NCBI RefSeq assembly: GCF_027887165.1 | Contig: NC_077227.1 | Span: 545,967,189 to 546,031,188 of the forward strand | Direction: 5' to 3' | Source: Monodelphis domestica | Taxonomy: Eukaryota > Chordata > Mammalia > Didelphimorphia > Didelphidae | Length of the DNA stretch: 64,000 nt | Shown here: positions 58,044 through 64,000 of the stretch, piece after piece | Layout: every line of letters starts with the position of its first letter | Numbering within the stretch: position 1 is the stretch's first letter | The notes under the pieces: model-generated | What the model saw: only the letters and a program-made list of their open reading frames with translations | Told to the model about the DNA's origin: nothing | Databases searched by the model: none | Program-made: the position numbers and the translations under genes

Positions 58044-59335
58044 TTGATCCATTTTTAACAGCTATTTTTCTGCCTCTCCTCTCTTCCTTTCCTATGCTTC
58101 TTGGAGAAGGTCATCTATTATAGGCTTTTCCAGTTCATTTTATCTAATTTTCTTCTTAAATCTCTATACTTGCGCTTCCAAATTCATTATTAAATTGAAA
58201 CTGCTATTCAACTTTACCAATAATTTCTTTAATAATCAAATCTCATGGTCTTTCTAAATCCTCATCCTTCTTTACTTCTTTTCCTTGATATAATCTACTC
58301 TAAGTTTTATGACACTAATATTTTCTTTTTAATTTTACTTGTATGACCATTCCTTTTTAATTTCCTTTTATCTATCTTCATTGATATCATACCCATATGA
58401 CTATGGGTGTTACCCAAGGCTATAATTTTGAATTTCTTTTCTTCCCCTGAAGTATTTTGTTTAGTGATCTCATAAGCTCCCATGAATTTAGTTATTATCT
58501 CTATGCAAATGATTCTCAGATTTCTTTAGGCAGCCCTATGCTATCTCTTGATTTATAATCTAATATCTAATCTGTCTGCCTTCTAAATTTCTAACCTTCT
58601 ACAGTTCAACTCTTACCTCTTTCTAATTTCTCAATTACCATGGAAGGCATCACCATATTCCTAGTAACCCAAGCTTGCAACCTAGGAATCATATCTGACT
58701 CCCTCTTCTCTCTCATGTAGTCTATTATCTAATCTTTTGACAATTGCTTTCTATTCTACCTTTATAATGTATTTCATATTAGCCCTTCTCTTTTCTGTGA
58801 CACTGCTACCACATAAAGGACTTCATTCCCTCATGCCTAGACTTTTTCAATAACCTGCTGATTTTTTTCTGTTTCAAGACCACTCCAATTCATCGTCCAT
58901 TCAGCTCTCAAATTGAACTTCTCAAAATATAAGTTTGACCAGTTCACTTTCTTGTTAAATATACTCATGTAATTTCTTATAACTTTCAGGATCAAAAATG
59001 TATTCCTCTGTTTGACTTTTCCTTCCTGTATTTCCAGTTTTCTGTCACTTTAATACCCTCCACTTACTCCACAATCCATTGGTACTGGTCTCTTTGCTAT
59101 TTATTCAACTAGATACTCAACTCTATATTTTCACCAGCTATCCCCCATGCATGGAAATCTTTGATTACTGGTGGCTTCTTCCCAACTTCCTGGTTTCCTT
59201 ACAGCCTTAGATAAAGTTTTACCTTCTGACATTCCTGGTTTCCTCTAATATTCCTAATACTGATACATTCCCTCTATGATACCTTCTAATTTATCCTGTA
59301 TTTTTTGTTTGCTTATGATTTCTACCATTAGTGAA

Positions 59336-59985
59336 TGTCCCCAGATAAAGCACTGATTTGTTTTTGTTTTGCTTTTTGTTTCTCATTTCTTTATAAACCC
59401 AGTGTGATAATTGCTTATTGACTTGATTTGATATAACTCAACTTTGGACAACAGCACTAAATTCATTCATAAGTCTGTAATAGTTAAGACCTGCCAGACA
59501 TGGTTCTGGGTTAGCATAGGCTCTATTGCAATTCTTTTATGGTACCTCATCATTCTATGGCAATGGCCACAGTAGGAGAGCATAATGTCTTATACGACTT
59601 AAGTGCAAAAAGGTTTAGAGATTCAGTTATGGACTCTATGTCTAATATATGTTTGGAGAAACTTACTTGCATAAGACTGACCAAGAGGTCATAGAAACTT
59701 ATGAAGATAATTTATCCAAATTTGTAAGTTTCTGAGTTCATCTTAGTTTAGGGCACCATACTGATAAAATCTCAGATCTTTTAGGTATATTACATAACAT
59801 GTAGACTTGTGTAATACTAACAACATTAATAATTGTTAATAGTACCAGATTCTTGTTATTAGTTATGTAAAATTTGAAATTAAATCTCAATAATAAAAAT
59901 ATTATATTTCATGAGGTTTATTAAGGATCATTAGAAATCAAGGAATAAAGAGGATACAAAATAAAAACCACATGCTCATGGCTGG
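59336..59985. other. Unassigned sequence
   Basis: No gene or named repeat; 59400-59620 is free of obvious repeats. Confidence 0.5.
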
Positions 59986-59989
59986 TTAG

Positions 59990-60640
59990 CCATTTTCAAA
60001 TTTCCCCCACCTTTCCTCTGATTTCTCACCTTGTAACCCATCTTATATGCAGCTGCTAAATTGATAATTCCATACCTCATATTTGACCATGTCAATCCTC
60101 ATTCCCTGCTAAAGGAACTTCAGTGGGTCTCTCTTGTTTCTGGCATAAGTTATAGGACTCTCATTTTTTTGTTTTTTATATAGTGACATAATCCTAACTT
60201 TCTAGACATGCTATCAATTATTCAATTTTATGCACTCTGTCTTCCAACTCAATTGACTATAATTCTACCTATAAGATATTCCATCTATTGACCCTATGAC
60301 TTTCCACAAACAGACCTCTCCCCGTTCTTGCTTTTGTAAGCAAGAGCTCCTGAGCTTTTGACTCAGAATAGCTAGCTTTCTTAAATATCTTTCCTGATTC
60401 CCCCTTCCTTCACTCCCAGTATTTTCTCTGTTTCTTTTCTAAATTGACACGTAATTTTGTATTCATACTTTATATTTTATATTTTTATGCACATATTTAT
60501 CCCTTCCCACTCAACTCAATATAAGCTGCTTGTGGGCAAGGAGACTTTGTTTTATCTTTCTATTCCTATCTAGCACAGTGCATAACACTTGAAAGGTACT
60601 TTTTCTCAAACCTTGATGAATGAATCAATGAATAATAAAT
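59990..60640 (+). repeat. L2 LINE 3' end
   Basis: 'tgcagctgctaaattgataattccatacc', 'tttgaccatgtcaatcctcattccctgc', 'ctcaatataagctgcttgtgggcaaggagact', 'tagcacagtgcataaca', ending in 'gaatgaatcaatgaat'. Confidence 0.85.
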
Positions 60641-61129
60641 GAACATAGGAGGTAGAAAGGAGGTTATGGATTTCAGTCATTAAGGCCTTTTGGAGTTATG
60701 AAACTCTATCCACCATCACTTCTAGCCCCTGTCCCACCCAAACACCACTTTAAACAAATGAGATAATAATTATAAATTGCTTAGCATAGTTCATACTATA
60801 AAAGCATCATATGAATTATGTTGTTAATAGCTATTATGTAAAAAGGATTCTTTTTTCTTTTAATAATCTCTTAGAATTTTCAGTCTTTTATGATTTTATG
60901 TTCAATCCAGAGTACGCTTACAGCTGCTCCCATGATTGTTTCATTTTCATATCTCTGTATTTAGATCTCAATATGCCAAATCACAGAATCCAAAAAGAGA
61001 ATGGGAACTCTCAATGCCTTCCTCTCCACCTTCCCTTTTCTTCCTTTTTCTGTGAAATGTCACCTCATGTTTCTGGCCATCTGGAGAGGTTGTTCTTAAA
61101 TATGTCTTCAGGTGTGTATAAAGATGCCC
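60641..61129. other. Unassigned sequence
   Basis: A 151-codon frame (60811-61266) crosses from here into a MIR and shows no domain; I treat it as chance. Confidence 0.5.
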
Positions 61130-61330
61130 TTAGGAAATATGTGGTAGTGGAAATAACACTGGATTTGAAGGTAGTAGTTCTGGATACAAATTTTCTGTCC
61201 ATTTTAACTACTTTTATGAATTTACACAACTCACTTCATTCCAGTGCTCAGAATCCTCATCTGTAAAAAGAGAGGTTCAGGAGATGATATTTATGCCCCT
61301 TCTAACTCTAAATCTCATGATCCACAGAGG
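61130..61330 (+). repeat. MIR/THER1-type relic
   Basis: 'ggtagtggaaataacactggatttgaagg', 'acaactcacttcattccagtgctcag', 'cctcatctgtaaaaagag'. Confidence 0.65.
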
Positions 61331-61339
61331 GTAAATTGA

Positions 61340-61580
61340 ACTGAGAGATAGAGATAAATGTGGTATAGAATAAACATTCATGGATTTTCAGTTAAAGAAC
61401 TGGGGCTACGTATTCTACTTTCTTACTCAATCCCAGTTGACCCTGAACAAAGCATTCAAACTATTTGGGATTCAATTTCATTTTCTATCATAAGAGAAAT
61501 TTGGACAATATGGCCTCCAAGATCCTTTTCAGCTCTTAAGATTTGTTATATCACTTGCCTCCATCTTTCCATATACTGAC
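61340..61580 (+). repeat. MIR/THER1-type relic
   Basis: Second copy in tandem: 'gtggtatagaataaac', 'ttgaccctgaacaaagcattcaaac', 'tcaatttcattttctatcataag', tail 'ctccaagatccttttcagctct'. Confidence 0.6.
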
Positions 61581-62875
61581 ATCACTGAATGCTACTACAG
61601 ATTATATAAGCTGTGAGTCAGAATCCATACAGAATATTACTACAGGCTTTTATTCCAAAACTCTATCAAGATATTTCTTTTAGCAGGAAACCAAAAGGCT
61701 CATTTTATTTTTCAAATTAAATGAACAATGGTGATTTTTTTAATACTCCAAAGGAAAGAGATTTCATTTAATAACATAACAAGATAAATGACAAATAAGA
61801 TTTCAACCATTCAGCCAGGGATGCATTCTCCCACAGTTTATCATATCACGAGTGGATGAAAAGACACTCATGGGGGGGGGGATACATGTGAGTAGGGAAT
61901 ATGGATGGCATAGCACTGATATAGGGCACCCATTCAGCCAAAACCTATATCTGCTCTCTGAGACCAGAATGAATTAAACTCTGATTCAATGCAGTATTAT
62001 GTCCTCTAATAATGCTATTCAGTTCTACTCCTGGACAACCCCACAGTCGGATTTTCTCTTTATTACCTTCTGATCCAATCCAGTTGTTAGACAGCCTTTT
62101 CTGCAAAAATGAGGGCTAAGCATTTTAAATTACAACCCATTGTTATTTATATATATATATATATGTAATATATATATATAAATATATATATCAAAGAATA
62201 TTTATATAAATAAAATATATAAAATCTCCAATTAGGAGAAACCAACAAAAACATTCAGGATAAGATTGTTTATTTTTTCAACTGTTTTTCCTCTTGCTCT
62301 CTCATATAAATTGATACCAGTAAAAAGATTGTTAGTCTTCCTATATTCTGGTCCTCTCATTTATCAGTAGATATCTGCCTCGAACTAATAAATTGAACCC
62401 AAATCACCTGACTCCAAGTAGAGCATTATTTTTATTTTTCTACCATGATGTTCCTCATAAAGAAGCATGAGAAAAAAAGACAATATATTACATGCTCCAA
62501 AGTATTCCATGGCAACATAAATTTGGAAGATGCTGTATAAGAAAACATATTAACATTGAAACAATGGTTTGTTGAGTTCATCAAATTTATCCCATCTAAT
62601 ATTTTTAGGTCAAATCTTAGGAACCAATGCTGAGTTATCCCCTTTCCCTAAAATTTCCCCATTGATGTTGCATAATGTCATCTTCTTAGAAAATGTCTAA
62701 AGAAGAACCTGAAACTAAAGGAGACTTTCATTATGCTCACTAAAATAATAGACATTTTTAAATAATGCATCTCTGAGCTCAAACAACACACAAGCATAAT
62801 TTGGGAATGAAAGCAATAACTTTTGCTAATAACACAATAAATCTTATTTTTAAGTACATTGACATTTACAACATC
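61581..62875. other. Unassigned AT-rich sequence
   Basis: Contains a ten-G run at 61873 and a TA-rich array at 62146-62210. No gene. Confidence 0.5.
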
Positions 62876-62879
62876 CTTA

Positions 62880-63050
62880 TGAAATGGACAGTGAATATAT
62901 TCTTAACTTTATTTTGAAAACTAAGATTCATAGAAATGAAGTCCTTGCCCCCCACTCAGGTCATACAGCAAAGAAGTATCATGATTTGAATTGAGTTCTC
63001 TCCTAACTCCAAAATTCAACCTTCTTTCCATTATGCCATGTTGTCTACCT
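62880..63050 (-). repeat. MIR-like relic
   Basis: 'gaaaactaagattcatagaaatgaagtccttg', 'actcaggtcatacagcaaag', head 'ctctcctaactccaaaattcaacc'. Confidence 0.6.
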
Positions 63051-63129
63051 AGAGTTTCAGGATAATTAAGCCTTATTGAGTCAATCCTAAACTCTCAATA
63101 ATACTTCCTAGCTTGGATATAGAAAAATT

Positions 63130-63430
63130 ATTTTTTCTTTAAAAAATAAATTTTAACTCTTGTTTGTCACAGCATTATCTTTCCCAATGCAAACACCCCC
63201 ACTCTACATCTCTCCCATAGCTAAGAACAATTAAGCAAATCAAACCAACATGTTGAAGATACCTGATAGAATATGTCTCATTCTTCACTTGTTATCTCTT
63301 CCTTCTTTACAATAATAAAAGAAATATATCAAAGATGTCTATTGTGTGAACAAATTCTGGTGTTCTTTGTGGCATTTTCCTTTACAATATTGTGGTCATT
63401 CTATATGCTATACTCTTGATTCAGCTTGCT
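63130..63430 (-). repeat. Possible old L1 3' fragment
   Basis: 'gcattatctttcccaatgcaaacacc' and 'ttgtggtcattctatatgctatac' resemble a diverged L1 tail. Weak. Confidence 0.35.
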
Positions 63431-64000
63431 TTCTGTCCCTAGGCATAGATGTCATGAAGGCCCAGTGTTTTATTGTCTAATTTCTTTTTAATATCTAAGC
63501 AAAATGATGTTTGTGAAATCACCTATTTGTTGAAAAAAAGTCAATATCAAATGAGCAAAAGCTTGTTAAGTACAATAAATCTTAACTTTTTAACAGCTAT
63601 CAATTGGGAATTTTAGATATGGAAAAACAAAGATTCTATTTAATATGATAGCTTAATTATAGGGTAGCCAGATGTTGCCTCTAGCAATACTTCAATATGC
63701 CAAGGCTGTAACCTTCTGCTTAAGATTTTGCTGAACTATAGACAACCTCTTGTTGAATATTCCCTAGTACAAGGATGTCATGTTACAGGGAGGCTGAGCT
63801 TCAATAATTCAACATTATGATTAAAGGTCTTCTCACTTATAAGCAGCACTGATATATTGATAACAGTTAACTTAGTTTCCATAAGAAGACAGGGGGTATG
63901 TGTGCATTTGCATGTATGTATGCACGTGTGTTTGTGTTAAGCAAACATATGTCTTTAGGCAATTCCATACATATATTACATTGGGAGTTAAAAATAATTT
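63431..64000. other. Unassigned sequence
   Basis: Nothing recognised apart from a TGTA/TGCA-rich stretch at 63896-63940. Confidence 0.5.

Larger units (their letters stand above)
55320..59335 (+). repeat. L2 LINE split by L1-C
   Basis: 55320-55505 and 58059-59335 are L2-type pyrimidine-rich coding and 3' sequence in one orientation ('ctgacacctgc'-like features are diverged; clearer pieces are 'caattgctttctattctacc', 'tcaggatcaaaaatgta', 'tttctaccattagtgaatg'). L1-C with its duplication sits exactly between them. Confidence 0.65.

Noticed and set aside
60811..61266. 151-codon plus-strand ORF
   Set aside because: Runs from anonymous sequence into a MIR relic, with no domain; the longest chance frame in the region.
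1..64000. CRISPR array, operon or prokaryotic island
   Set aside because: Repeats are dispersed retrotransposons and microsatellites; no regularly spaced direct repeats with unique spacers, no Shine-Dalgarno-linked gene chains.

Overview
The window is mammalian nuclear DNA, almost certainly marsupial. Three observations support this: LINE-1 elements with a marsupial-type 3' tail; tRNA-headed and CORE-type SINEs of the kinds described from opossum and wallaby, together with RTE-derived SINE sequence; and much older MIR, L2 and CR1/L3-like relics. Composition is AT-rich, with several microsatellites. I find no conventional gene: no credible multi-exon coding gene, tRNA, rRNA or CRISPR array. 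Nearly all long ORFs lie inside retrotransposons or antisense to them. The species cannot be fixed from the sequence alone.

Layout. 1-5.6 kb: a LINE-1 (L1-A, plus strand) with decayed ORF1 and ORF2. 5.6-16.9 kb: old MIR, L2 and L1-tail fragments, one solo LTR, and two repeat-poor stretches that may be regulatory. 16.9-26.8 kb: an ERV-rich block. It holds one LTR at 16.9 kb, an LTR-leader-gag fragment (plus strand, 22.6-25.0 kb) preceded by an RTE-like LINE 3' end, and a related LTR-leader on the opposite strand (25.55-26.77 kb). 28.96-39.5 kb: a nested stack. An old L1 (L1-D) is split by a full-length but dead L1 (L1-B, 6.4 kb, with target-site duplication) and again by an ERV fragment. 40.4-43 kb: an old antisense L1 (L1-E). 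45-48.6 kb: L2, an RTE reverse-transcriptase relic, an RTE-derived SINE and another LTR. 50-54.5 kb: old L1, two LTRs, L2, and a small coding-like island of unknown identity. 55.3-59.3 kb: an L2 split by a short L1 (L1-C, minus strand). L1-C has a GC-rich 5' end with tandem monomers and a perfect 15-bp target-site duplication, yet lacks ORF1 and most of ORF2. 59.3-64 kb: L2, MIR and unassigned sequence.

The elements do not work together as a pathway; they record successive insertions. The order that can be read is: ancient MIR, L2 and CR1-like elements; then old L1s (D, E, F); then ERV LTRs and L1-B; then the young subfamily represented by L1-A and L1-C. The observations most worth checking are the internally deleted but apparently retrotransposed L1-C, the inverted ERV pair that shares one embedded SINE, the LTR family with a conserved E-box, TATA box and pyrimidine tract, the unidentified coding-like block near 54.2 kb, and several repeat-free blocks that may be conserved noncoding elements.
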